From the NCBI RefSeq assembly GCF_947169445.1, contig NZ_CAMVPU010000069.1, positions 1-14,941 on the forward strand: a DNA stretch of 14,941 bases. The letters run 5' to 3'. This DNA comes from an uncultured Butyrivibrio sp. (lineage in GTDB: Bacteria; Bacillota; Clostridia; Lachnospirales; Lachnospiraceae). The notes beneath the pieces are model-generated. The model was not told the DNA's origin, made no database searches, and saw only the letters and a program-made list of their open reading frames with translations. Positions within the stretch are counted from its first letter, which is position 1; each line of letters begins with the position of its first letter. The position numbers and the translations under genes are program-made. Below, in pieces: positions 8,098 through 14,551 of this stretch.

Positions 8098-8814
8098 TCA
8101 GTCCTTGTAATCAGGAATAATTCCAATTATTGGAAGATTGTTTCTAATAGTAGCATCACGAACTGTGCGAACCTTGCGGTCAAAAATCTCACATGCAACT
8201 ATAATAAGACATGCAATAACAAGTCCTGCAAGTACAGCCTCTAATCTAAACTTCCAAGCCTGACGCTTTGCATTGTATGACAAGCTATAAGTAAATGCAT
8301 TATCAAGCATCTTAACAGAATCCGTTTTCAAAATGGATTCCATCTCAATTGTATAAGACTGTGCCATTGCATCAGCCATTGCCATTGCCAATTCAGGATC
8401 CTGATTGTAAGCACGGAATGTAATAATAGTAGCAGATGCAGTAAGGAAGTTGGATACTGTTGAAGTTGAAGATGTTGACTTGGAAGATGAGCTAACAGTC
8501 ACATATCTCATCAAATCTTCTGCTTCTATATCACCACGTCCCAAAATAAGGGCAGCTCTCTGGCTAACCTTGTATGACTTAGCAACATCAAGATAAGCAT
8601 TCATAGCAGTAACCGCATTAGTAGCTTCTGCATATGAAGTATCTGAAGCAGCATAAACTGTGGCATAAGCTGTATACATGTCCTCACCCGGAACAATTGT
8701 ATAAGCAAAGCCCCCTACAAAAAACAACACCATGATAAGAGCAATAAACTTCCACTTCTTAAGAAGTGCTCTTAAACATCTAAACACGTCAATTTCTAAT
8801 TCATTCTTGTACAT
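8098..8814 (-). CDS. Wzz/CpsC-like chain-length determinant (BY-kinase activator)
   Basis: 238 residues with the two-helix topology of the family: a cytoplasmic N-terminus, membrane helix about 22-41, an extracellular loop of some 150 residues, membrane helix about 192-210, and a short cytoplasmic tail ending in LPIIGIIPDYKD. The N-terminal MYKNELEIDVFRCLRALLKKW matches the start of CpsC/YveK-type proteins, and the tail is the segment that touches the partner kinase. A Ser/Thr run (107-119) marks a flexible part of the loop. AAGGG lies 6 nt before the ATG. It is the first gene of the operon, under the promoter at 8867-8895. With the CpsD-like protein it would set polymer length of a surface polysaccharide. 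Confidence 0.87.
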   Translation of the reverse strand: MYKNELEIDVFRCLRALLKKWKFIALIMVLFFVGGFAYTIVPGEDMYTAYATVYAASDTSYAEATNAVTAMNAYLDVAKSYKVSQRAALILGRGDIEAEDLMRYVTVSSSSKSTSSTSTVSNFLTASATIITFRAYNQDPELAMAMADAMAQSYTIEMESILKTDSVKMLDNAFTYSLSYNAKRQAWKFRLEAVLAGLVIACLIIVACEIFDRKVRTVRDATIRNNLPIIGIIPDYKD

Positions 8815-8839
8815 GTCAAACCCTTTCTCATACCAAATT

Positions 8840-8862
8840 GGGCATAATGCGCCCGCAACGGG
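8840..8862 (-). promoter_or_regulatory. Two mutually exclusive short hairpins in the Wzz leader
   Basis: In the ~45-nt leader of the Wzz operon, CCCG-TTG-CGGG (8852-8862) and GGGC-GCATTAT-GCCC (8840-8854) share the same GGG bases, so only one can form at a time. No U-tract follows. This could be a small translational switch or chance GC pairing in an AT-rich stretch. Confidence 0.25.
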
Positions 8863-8866
8863 TAAA

Positions 8867-8895
8867 ATTATAACATCACAACGCGCGATTGTATA
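8867..8895 (-). promoter_or_regulatory. Promoter of the Wzz-CpsD-CARDB(-epimerase) operon
   Basis: Minus strand: TATACA (8890-8895), 17-nt spacer, TATAAT (8867-8872), with TG at the extended -10 position (TGTTATAAT). The start would fall near 8860, about 45 nt before the Wzz ATG. It lies just downstream of the terminator that closes the RiPP-like operon, so the two operons are separate units. Confidence 0.75.
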
Positions 8896-8947
8896 CTGTT
8901 AAAATCAAAAACCTGGCAATTATTTTTTATTATTTTTTTTAATGAAT

Positions 8948-8991
8948 AAAAAATGCAATGCCCTTGAGTATTGTTCTCAAAAGCATTGCAT
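8948..8991 (-). terminator. Intrinsic terminator after the precursor-like peptide gene
   Basis: A 16-bp stem (two G-U pairs) with a 7-nt loop, outer arm ATGCAATGC/GCATTGCAT, followed by TTTTTTATT on the minus strand. It lies about 65 nt past the peptide stop codon and is the strongest minus-strand terminator in the window. Confidence 0.9.
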
Positions 8992-9055
8992 ATACCATGT
9001 TTACTGATGATTATTTCAAATACCAGCGACAATTGATAACATATCCAACTGATAA

Positions 9056-9226
9056 TCAGCTTCTATTTTCTGGTCCGCATGGATTATTGTTCTTCTTCTT
9101 TCCGAACCATCCAGAAATCTTTCCATCTCCTAAATAGCCACCATCAAGCGAAAACTGAAAGCAAAAATCTTCCTTTGTCTCTGTAACATTCAGCTGCATA
9201 ATCTCAGCATTTTCCCATTTTTTCAT
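9056..9226 (-). CDS. 56-residue RiPP precursor-like peptide
   Basis: The start at 9226 is chosen because GAGGT lies 8 nt before the ATG; further upstream in the same frame lies only AT-rich spacer. The leader begins MKKWENAEIMQLNVTETKED, which resembles the (M)KKxxxPEhxxLxVxxT leaders of paeninodin-type and related clostridial lasso-like precursors, though the usual Pro is Ala here. The rest is Gly-rich: FCFQFSLDGGYLGDGKISGW, FGKKKNNN, then PCGPENRS, with Cys22 and Cys50. It follows the cyclase-like gene by 106 nt and ends in a strong terminator, the classic place for its substrate. Cleavage site and product are unclear: Thr17 at -2 would give a core starting with Glu. The only standard ring size visible is Ser26-Asp34 or Leu27-Asp34. 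It could equally be a substrate of another amide-forming chemistry. Confidence 0.7.
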   Translation of the reverse strand: MKKWENAEIMQLNVTETKEDFCFQFSLDGGYLGDGKISGWFGKKKNNNPCGPENRS

Positions 9227-9296
9227 TTCATTTACCTCACTAATAATAAAACAATTGATTTGTAACATGAAACGATAATAATGGACTAAATAGTTT

Positions 9297-9351
9297 CTGT
9301 AAATAAATCTTTCAATTTTGTAAATGAATCTTTCAGTTCTGTAATAATCTG
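9297..9351. repeat. 21-bp direct repeat, about 2.5 copies, across the cyclase stop codon
   Basis: Units beginning CTGTAAATAAATCTTTCAAT, TTGTAAATGAATCTTTCAGT and CTGTAATAATCTG follow each other at a 21-nt period. The third unit lies in the last codons of the cyclase-like gene and the first two lie in the spacer before the peptide gene. It looks like local slippage duplication of the gene end. Confidence 0.6.
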
Positions 9352-11300
9352 TATCTGACAAATAAATAGACGATAAAAAGTTGCATATAATACTCCTCAT
9401 CCTCAAAAGAAAAGTCGAACTTTTTCTCTAAATTATCTGAAATTTCATTTACATTCAAATAATTTCCCACAGACTCATTTTTTAACTCCTGCAATATTTC
9501 TTTTTTAATTTCATCTTTTATGTTTCTTAGCCTCAAAATCCAGTCAGCGCTTTGAATTCCCGTTTTTATTACAGGGTACAATATGCATCTGGGTAATAAT
9601 TCCTGCATAAAGCCTCTGATCAGATACCTTGGAATGCCTTCATAAGAATAGTACTCAAACGGATATGAAAGGCAAAACTCCAGCACATCCGAGTCTCTTG
9701 TGGAATCTCTGATAACTATTCCGGTATACAGCCCAAGCTTGGTCTCCATGGCACCTATATAAGAAAATGCAGGTAGAAAAAATATCTTCTTTTCTCTTTG
9801 TTCCTGTAAATCAATTGCAAAATTCCCCCTTAAAACCGTTTCTGATTTATTCCTGTCTGCAAAGCTATAATCTTCAAGTAATTCCGGGTTTACAAAAGGA
9901 CTTATAGCCTCCCTTGTCAACTCCGGTTGCTTTGACAGGCTGCCTGTATGCTGTTTTCCACCATTTCCCCACAGGTTCCCATACGCTTTTTGAATTCCAA
10001 TTATTCTCTTTAGTTCTATAAGAAAGGACTCTTTTCTACTAAGTCCAGAAATCTTACAGAAATTGTTGAAATACTTAAAAGCAGAAAAATACATCTTTTT
10101 TCTACATAGTTCATATACAGCATCGTCAATTGAGCCATAGGACACACTTGTATTTCCAGTCTGACCATTCAAAAAAATCTTGCAGCCTTTGTCATTAGCT
10201 GCTCGGTAAATTTCCAGAAGTTGGGGCAAATTAACAAATGCTTTAAATGGAATCTCCATAATATCCAGCATCTCGTCGATATATACCCAAAAGCTTTTTC
10301 CATCATTGTCCACAAAATTAGTTTCTATATTGGGATACATCTTCGCTATTTCTTTTACATCCTCAGATTCATCCGTCAGTTGCCTGCTATCATAGTATTT
10401 GGACATATCATAGTGTGGAACATAAGTATAAGAAATAAGATTTTTGCCCTGCCTGGCCAGCTTAGGTGCAGCTAGAGCAGCCACAGATGCCGAATCAAAG
10501 CCGCCACTAAGAGCGATAGCGACACCGGCATTAGTCCTGGTGGCTCTTTCAACAGCCCTTCCATACACGTCAAGAAATTTTTCTTTCAAAATATCAATAT
10601 CATATGGAAGATCATATTTGACAGGCTCCCAATATCTATTAACACTGACAGAATTCTCAGTAATAGTGACACTGCAGCCTGCCTCTATCATAAAGACGTT
10701 TTCCCAGGGAGTTTCATTGGAAGAAATATTAGGCATAAGCCCTGGTATCAACAAGAAGTCCTTAAGATACATTTCGTTTTGTGGAATATTCGGATAAAGC
10801 TTTTTTATTGGAGAAATCAGCGTAGAAAAAACGCAGCTTTTTTCTCCCTTGTAATAGTACAAACACCTGCTTGAAGTTCTGTCCGTACATATAAAGAGCT
10901 TTTTCTCATCAGAACTATATATTGCTATAGAAAAAATCCCTTTGATATGCTTCACAAAATCATAATGCCATTTCTCATAGGCAAGGCAAATCAAACGACC
11001 GTTAGGAATCGTTTTTCGTTCATCCTCCCCAACTTCTACTTGCAGTTCATCCATCAATAATTCTCTGTCATCAATAATGCAATCTGCCACAATGGATGTT
11101 TTCCCGTCATCGACAATGTATGGCATTTTCTCGTAGACATCCTCGTCATTTATAATCTGCTGCCCCATTCCCATAAGTGCATTTTCAAATTGTATTTCAG
11201 TTATGGAATCAAGCTTACACTTACGCTGATATTCCGACGCCATAGTATTCACGCTGCACTTTTCTTTATCAAATTCTATACAACCCCAAATAGCTGACAT
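9333..11300 (-). CDS. Asparagine synthetase-like ATP-dependent cyclase (lasso cyclase/McjC-like)
   Basis: 655 residues from the ATG at 11300 (MSAIWGCIEF), which has GGAG 7 nt upstream; an ATG 30 nt further out lacks such a site. Domain order is an Ntn-type GATase_7 domain (about 1-220), then an Asn_synthase/ATP-pyrophosphatase domain. After Met removal the first residue is Ser, not the Cys of glutamine-using AsnB, so glutaminase activity is not expected. This is as in beta-lactam synthetase and lasso cyclases. The adenylation loop SGGFDSAS is at 265-272. NGQTGNTSVSYG (378-389) replaces the AsnB GEGADE loop. The C-terminal blocks RDSTRDSDVLEFCLS (531-545) and GIQSADW (581-587) match lasso-cyclase-type proteins. 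The likely role is to adenylate a carboxylate of the downstream 56-residue peptide and form an amide. No RRE or protease partner is in the window. Alternative: a tailoring enzyme for another amide product. Confidence 0.85.
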   Translation of the reverse strand: MSAIWGCIEFDKEKCSVNTMASEYQRKCKLDSITEIQFENALMGMGQQIINDEDVYEKMPYIVDDGKTSIVADCIIDDRELLMDELQVEVGEDERKTIPNGRLICLAYEKWHYDFVKHIKGIFSIAIYSSDEKKLFICTDRTSSRCLYYYKGEKSCVFSTLISPIKKLYPNIPQNEMYLKDFLLIPGLMPNISSNETPWENVFMIEAGCSVTITENSVSVNRYWEPVKYDLPYDIDILKEKFLDVYGRAVERATRTNAGVAIALSGGFDSASVAALAAPKLARQGKNLISYTYVPHYDMSKYYDSRQLTDESEDVKEIAKMYPNIETNFVDNDGKSFWVYIDEMLDIMEIPFKAFVNLPQLLEIYRAANDKGCKIFLNGQTGNTSVSYGSIDDAVYELCRKKMYFSAFKYFNNFCKISGLSRKESFLIELKRIIGIQKAYGNLWGNGGKQHTGSLSKQPELTREAISPFVNPELLEDYSFADRNKSETVLRGNFAIDLQEQREKKIFFLPAFSYIGAMETKLGLYTGIVIRDSTRDSDVLEFCLSYPFEYYSYEGIPRYLIRGFMQELLPRCILYPVIKTGIQSADWILRLRNIKDEIKKEILQELKNESVGNYLNVNEISDNLEKKFDFSFEDEEYYMQLFIVYLFVRYRLLQN

Positions 11301-11328
11301 AGCATTTCTCCAATCCATAAAAAGAAAC

Positions 11329-11361
11329 AAAAAAGGGAGTTCGGACTATCCGAAAACTCCC
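11329..11361 (-). terminator. Intrinsic terminator in the cyclase leader (attenuator-like)
   Basis: Minus strand: GGGAG-(TT bulge)-TTCGGA-TAG-TCCGAA-CTCCC, then TTTTTTG. Eleven base pairs, a 3-nt loop and a T6 tract; on the plus strand no T-tract follows, so it acts on minus-strand transcripts only. It ends 28 nt before the cyclase ATG and 17 nt before its Shine-Dalgarno site. Any transcript starting further upstream must read through it to reach the cyclase and peptide genes. Partial termination or regulated antitermination is inferred. Confidence 0.8.
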
Positions 11362-11417
11362 CATAGAAATATTTTAATAGAGCAGAGGCCTTTTTACAAC
11401 ACACGATTCAACAATAA

Positions 11418-11498
11418 TTACGCATACTCCAGCAAACCAAAATTCGAACATATACCATCAATATCTTGTATTGCATCCATGTAGTCATGCATTATCAT
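11418..11498 (-). CDS. Possible 26-residue small ORF upstream of the cyclase
   Basis: ATG at 11498 to TAA at 11418, beginning MIMHDYMDAIQDIDG and ending CSNFGLLEYA. AAAGGA lies about 11 nt before the ATG, a long spacing. It is followed by the intrinsic terminator at 11329-11361 and then the cyclase gene. That order (short peptide, leaky terminator, enzyme) is common for RiPP precursors and for leader peptides of attenuators. The start lies in a potential hairpin (ATATACCA / TGGTATAT, and an inner TGCAT / ATGCA). It matches no family I recognise and may be chance. Confidence 0.25.
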   Translation of the reverse strand: MIMHDYMDAIQDIDGICSNFGLLEYA

Positions 11499-11596
11499 GT
11501 GGTATATCGTCCTTTTGGTAACTTTATTTCGTTTTACTGCCCTTATTATGGAATTAATTATCACTATTAAGTTAATTAGTTTGTTATATTTTATAA

Positions 11597-11627
11597 TTTA
11601 GACACACTTTTAACACAATTATAGTGT
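11597..11627 (+). promoter_or_regulatory. Candidate plus-strand promoter with overlapping dyad, before the tandem RNA element
   Basis: TTTAGA (11597-11602), 17 nt, TATAGT (11620-11625); transcription would begin near 11632, just before the first element copy. A dyad ACAC-N7-GTGT (11613-11627) covers the -10. On the minus strand the same bases read TATAAT (11618-11623), but without a good -35. Box quality is moderate. Confidence 0.4.
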
Positions 11628-11640
11628 ATATTACTTTTTG

Positions 11641-11746
11641 CACTTGTCTTTCGGCCCCTCGGCCGACATGCTTCAGAGCTGCATTATCGCAGCAAAGCAT
11701 ATAGCGCCGCATCGTCGTGCGATTGTTCTATCGTTTCTGGTAAATC
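11641..11746 (+). ncRNA. Tandem structured RNA element, copy 1
   Basis: About 106 nt with three stems. A: TCGGCC (11651-11656) with GGCCGA (11661-11666). B: outer ATGC (11668-11671) with GCAT (11697-11700), inner GCTGC (11678-11682) with GCAGC (11689-11693), with an internal loop TTCAGA opposite AAA. C: CGCA (11708-11711), loop TCGTCG, TGCG (11718-11721). The same architecture recurs 170 nt downstream with compensatory changes (see copy 2). The strand is assigned as plus from a promoter just upstream, a terminator just downstream, and one stem-C change that is a G-U wobble only in plus orientation. No known RNA family is recognised. The 64 nt to copy 2 is AT-rich and shows no gene. Confidence 0.5.
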
Positions 11747-11810
11747 TTTTTTTCAACATTTTCATTATCAGTCAATCAAGTTTTATCTGATTTCCCATTA
11801 CATAGTCAAA

Positions 11811-11916
11811 CACTGGTCTTTCAGCCAACGGCTGACACATGCCTCAGAACTGTATCTTTCTCAGTAAAGCATAAAGTGACGTATCGTCATGCGTATATTT
11901 GTAGTTTCCTGTGATT
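11811..11916 (+). ncRNA. Tandem structured RNA element, copy 2
   Basis: Diverged copy of 11641-11746. Stem A is TCAGCC (11821-11826) with GGCTGA (11830-11835): a G-C pair of copy 1 has become A-U on both sides. Stem B is outer ATGC/GCAT (unchanged), inner ACTG (11849-11852) with CAGT (11862-11865): again G-C changed to A-U on both sides. The internal loop is kept as CTCAGA opposite AAA. Stem C is CGTA (11880-11883), loop TCGTCA, TGCG (11890-11893). Loops vary in length (stem A 3 versus 4 nt) while stems persist, which is the pattern of selected RNA structure. The hairpin terminator at 11918 begins 2 nt after this copy. Confidence 0.5.
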
Positions 11917-11917
11917 A

Positions 11918-11981
11918 TATAAAAAGTAAGCCATAAGCGTTTTTGGTACTTACCAATAACACTTATGGCTTACTTTTTATA
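11918..11981. terminator. Bidirectional terminator after rmlD and after the tandem RNA
   Basis: Perfect 20-bp stem TATAAAAAGTAAGCCATAAG / CTTATGGCTTACTTTTTATA around a 24-nt loop that itself holds TTGGTA-CT-TACCAA. T5 follows the GC core in both directions. It begins 4 nt after the rmlD stop for minus-strand transcripts and 2 nt after RNA copy 2 for plus-strand transcripts, fitting a convergent pair. Confidence 0.88.
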
Positions 11982-11985
11982 CAAC

Positions 11986-12849
11986 TCAACTATTCAAATA
12001 TTCTTTTAGTGCATCATGCCAATCAGCCATCATATAGTCTGTAGTTAACCTAAGCATGTAATTATCCAGAATACTATAATGTGGTCTATCAGCAGAATTA
12101 GGATTCATTTCCTTGTATTGCTTGCTAGTCACATGATTTACCTTTACACTAATTCCTTTAAGTTTAAAAATTTCCTCCGTAAAATCAGCCCAGTTTGTAC
12201 TGCCTTCGCAAGTTCCATGGAATATGCCATAGTTAGAAGTAGGCTCAATGTGATGAATCATTCTTGCAAGCTCAAGAGCTGATGTCGGAGAGCCAAACTG
12301 ATCACATACCACAGAAAGCTCATCATGATTCTGAGACAGATTAAGCATTGTCTTTACAAAGTTCTTACCATCTCCGTAGAGCCAAGCAGTACGAACGATG
12401 AACCACTTGTCAGCAAACTGCTGGACAAATCTCTCGCCCTCATATTTAGTCTTTCCATAAGCACTTATTGGAGCAGGCTGATCAAACTCAGTAATAGGCT
12501 TGGATGCATTTCCTGGGAATACATAGTCAGTACTTACATGCACAAGCTTTGCTCCAATCTTAGTAGCAGCAATAGCCAAATTTCGTGGTCCTATTGCATT
12601 AAGCTTATAAGCAAAGTCCCAATCTTTCTCACAACCATCTACATTGGTTGCAGCAGCACAGTTGATTATCACATCCGGCTTCTTTTCCTCTACAAAAGAC
12701 AGAACCTCGTCTAGTTCCATAATGTTAAGCGGAGAAATATTCTCCCCCTCAACTACGTCAGTTAAGATAAACTCTACTTCCTGTCCGTAAACCTGCTGAA
12801 TTGCTCTTCCAAGCTGTCCATTGCAGCCTGTAACAAGTATTTTACGCAT
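11986..12849 (-). CDS. rmlD: dTDP-4-dehydrorhamnose reductase
   Basis: 287 residues, typical for RmlD. This SDR-type enzyme performs the last NAD(P)H-dependent step of dTDP-L-rhamnose synthesis in the cytoplasm. Seen: the N-terminal VTGCNGQLG nucleotide motif (6-14), NCAAATNVDGCE (63-74), VSTDYVFPG (105-113), catalytic YGKTK (131-135), VRTAWLYG (152-159) and the late YGIFHGTCEGSTNWADF (207-223) with RPHYSILDN (255-263). AAGGAG is 11 nt before the ATG, a long spacing; the leader holds a 13-nt direct repeat. It has its own promoter (12882-12910) and a dedicated terminator, so it is monocistronic. rmlA, rmlB and rmlC are not in the window. Rhamnose here would feed cell-wall or capsule polymers, in keeping with the nearby Wzz/CpsD and epimerase genes. 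Confidence 0.95.
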   Translation of the reverse strand: MRKILVTGCNGQLGRAIQQVYGQEVEFILTDVVEGENISPLNIMELDEVLSFVEEKKPDVIINCAAATNVDGCEKDWDFAYKLNAIGPRNLAIAATKIGAKLVHVSTDYVFPGNASKPITEFDQPAPISAYGKTKYEGERFVQQFADKWFIVRTAWLYGDGKNFVKTMLNLSQNHDELSVVCDQFGSPTSALELARMIHHIEPTSNYGIFHGTCEGSTNWADFTEEIFKLKGISVKVNHVTSKQYKEMNPNSADRPHYSILDNYMLRLTTDYMMADWHDALKEYLNS

Positions 12850-12877
12850 TTTATAAATATCTCCTTTTATAAATATC
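12849..12877. repeat. 13-nt direct repeat flanking the rmlD ribosome-binding site
   Basis: GATATTTATAAAA (minus strand) occurs twice at a 16-nt period (12849-12861 and 12865-12877), with GGA between. The repeat places the AAGGAG site between two identical AT-rich blocks and accounts for the long spacing to the ATG. Confidence 0.6.
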
Positions 12878-12881
12878 CACC

Positions 12882-12910
12882 ATTTTACTGGCGTGATAAA
12901 TTCTTTTCAA
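12882..12910 (-). promoter_or_regulatory. rmlD promoter
   Basis: Minus strand TTGAAA (12905-12910), 17-nt spacer, TAAAAT (12882-12887); each box is one base off consensus. Transcription would start near 12875, about 26 nt before the rmlD ATG, within the 86-nt gap after the AAA-ATPase gene. Confidence 0.7.
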
Positions 12911-12935
12911 TGACTTTTCTCTTACACATTCCCAA

Positions 12936-14522
12936 TCAAAGTTTTATCTTTTCTATCCTACAACTATGAGCCTTTGTCTTGGGATCATAACTTATACCGC
13001 ACAAAATAATATCATTATCAACATTCTCAAATATTTTAGGATAATTCTTTTCTTTTATCTGAGCCAGTGCTCCTTCTGAAGAACTATTCACTTTTAATTC
13101 TATAAGTAGTACAGGTAAGTGTTTTCCACTTACAGGTATATATGCTACATCGCAATAACCATGCCCCGATGGAAGTTCCTCAATCTTAAGATAATTATTG
13201 GCGCTACTAATATAAGCAAATTTCACAACAGACCTCAATGCCTGTTCATCGTTATAAAATAGCGGAGAAACCCCAAAACATCCTGCATCATGTGCATTCT
13301 GAATTGCTCTTGCTACAGCTTCTTCATTCATATCAATTGTATCCGCAATCAATTGATCAGAATTCTTAATAATTTTAGTAGTCACATCATGTGTTCCACT
13401 TCTGACTGTGCTGATAAATTCCCGCCTAATCTCTTCATTGGGAATCCTGACTCTCTCAGATTGATTGTCATACGCAAGATAACCTAAATGAATCAAAAGG
13501 GAAAGGACATCATTCCTACCATTAATTGATGTCATGTCATTTTGGAATGTAGATGTATCTACAGGCATTTCATTTCCGCCAATCATCTGAATAAGATCAG
13601 CCTGCAAACCATCAGTATCCATATTAATATAATCTAATAGTGCTGTATATGTCTCTGTTTTCGACCAATATGTATCGTATACCCCAGTTCTAATAGCCTG
13701 ACATACCGAATTAGGGTTGTATATAGCTCCTACCCCCGGAAAAGAATATCCGTCATACCAGTTCTTTAACTTCTCCCTATCGCATGAATAATTCTTAGCA
13801 AGTACATCTATATCCGCCTCAACAAAGCCAACATACTGCGAAAAAATAGATGGCTGAATCATAGTGTACTCTCTAAAATCAGATATTGCAGACTGGTGTC
13901 CATACTTTTTTATAGGCAAAATACCTGTCATAAATGCACCAGCTATAGCCCTATCAGTAAAATTACCATTTTTAAACAAGTCTCTTAGAAAGCTAACATA
14001 TTCCTCAAGCAGCTTCGATTTATCCTTCTGCTCTCTAAACAAAACATCCCATTCATCAATTATGAAAAAGAACTTGGTATCATCCTCTATTCTTGCCTTT
14101 AAAAGTGCCTCAACGAGTGAGTCATTTTCACTAACAGTATTAAATTCTTTGACAAGCTCGTTTAGTATAGCAGCTTTGATTTTCTTAACAACCTCACTCG
14201 TCTTATCAGTATCTGAAAGAAAACTTGTAATATCGAGGTAAATAACATTATATTTTCCCAGATGTTCAGCGTAGGTACAACAACAAGAAATCTTCTTGTC
14301 ATCAAAAAGCTCTTTTGAATCAAGACAAGTTTTATCATAGTAGGCGCATAGCATTTTAGCTGTATATGACTTACCAAATCTTCTTGGTTTACTGATGCAT
14401 GTAAGTTTATCAGAAGTTCCTATAGTCTGATTAATTACATCTATAATATCAGTTTTATCAACGTATATTCCTTTTAGAATAGCCTTATAGCTCTCATTGC
14501 CTGGATTTAAATAGATCCCCAT
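12936..14522 (-). CDS. AAA-ATPase-like protein with C-terminal PD-(D/E)XK nuclease-like domain (AAA-ATPase_like/DUF1703)
   Basis: 528 residues, the usual length for this family. The N-terminal signature MGIYLNPGNESYKAILKG leads to YVDKTDII (20-27). Walker A is KPRRFGKS (45-52) and Walker B FFIIDEW (152-158). The C-terminal part has a PD-(D/E)XK-like core: Asp458 in GYCDVAY, then E475-L-K477 in VLLIELKVNSS, and AQIKEKNYPKIF (487-498). All expected catalytic positions look intact. GGAGG lies 9 nt before the ATG, with an extended -10 promoter at 14552-14560. Remnants of two more family members lie within 400 bp. The biological role is not established; proteins of this family are multicopy in Lachnospiraceae and Bacteroidales and have been suspected of mobile or defence-related roles. 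I assign the domains firmly, not the function. Confidence 0.9.
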   Translation of the reverse strand: MGIYLNPGNESYKAILKGIYVDKTDIIDVINQTIGTSDKLTCISKPRRFGKSYTAKMLCAYYDKTCLDSKELFDDKKISCCCTYAEHLGKYNVIYLDITSFLSDTDKTSEVVKKIKAAILNELVKEFNTVSENDSLVEALLKARIEDDTKFFFIIDEWDVLFREQKDKSKLLEEYVSFLRDLFKNGNFTDRAIAGAFMTGILPIKKYGHQSAISDFREYTMIQPSIFSQYVGFVEADIDVLAKNYSCDREKLKNWYDGYSFPGVGAIYNPNSVCQAIRTGVYDTYWSKTETYTALLDYINMDTDGLQADLIQMIGGNEMPVDTSTFQNDMTSINGRNDVLSLLIHLGYLAYDNQSERVRIPNEEIRREFISTVRSGTHDVTTKIIKNSDQLIADTIDMNEEAVARAIQNAHDAGCFGVSPLFYNDEQALRSVVKFAYISSANNYLKIEELPSGHGYCDVAYIPVSGKHLPVLLIELKVNSSSEGALAQIKEKNYPKIFENVDNDIILCGISYDPKTKAHSCRIEKIKL

Positions 14523-14551
14523 AGCATAACTCCTCCACTCAACATAGCCAT

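Noticed and set aside
8815..9055. Hidden RRE (B1) or protease (B2) gene for a lasso system
   Set aside because: The gap holds only the terminator, promoter and leader hairpins; the gap before the cyclase gene also has no frame long enough.
9056..9406. 116-residue version of the peptide gene starting at 9406
   Set aside because: The extra 60 codons overlap the cyclase gene end and an AT-rich repeat, and they lack a ribosome-binding site; the internal ATG at 9226 has a good one.
11301..11330. Longer cyclase start at 11330
   Set aside because: No Shine-Dalgarno site precedes it, and the family begins at MSxIxG, which matches the ATG at 11300.
11641..11916. Known riboswitch, T-box, c-di-GMP, TPP or hammerhead RNA
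   Set aside because: None of the conserved cores I know was found in either orientation; the CTGA and GAAA pieces near the minus-strand hairpin do not have hammerhead spacing.
11641..11916. Insertion sequence ends or a CRISPR array
   Set aside because: The two copies are direct repeats of about 106 nt with diverged sequence, no transposase and no short regular repeat-spacer pattern.
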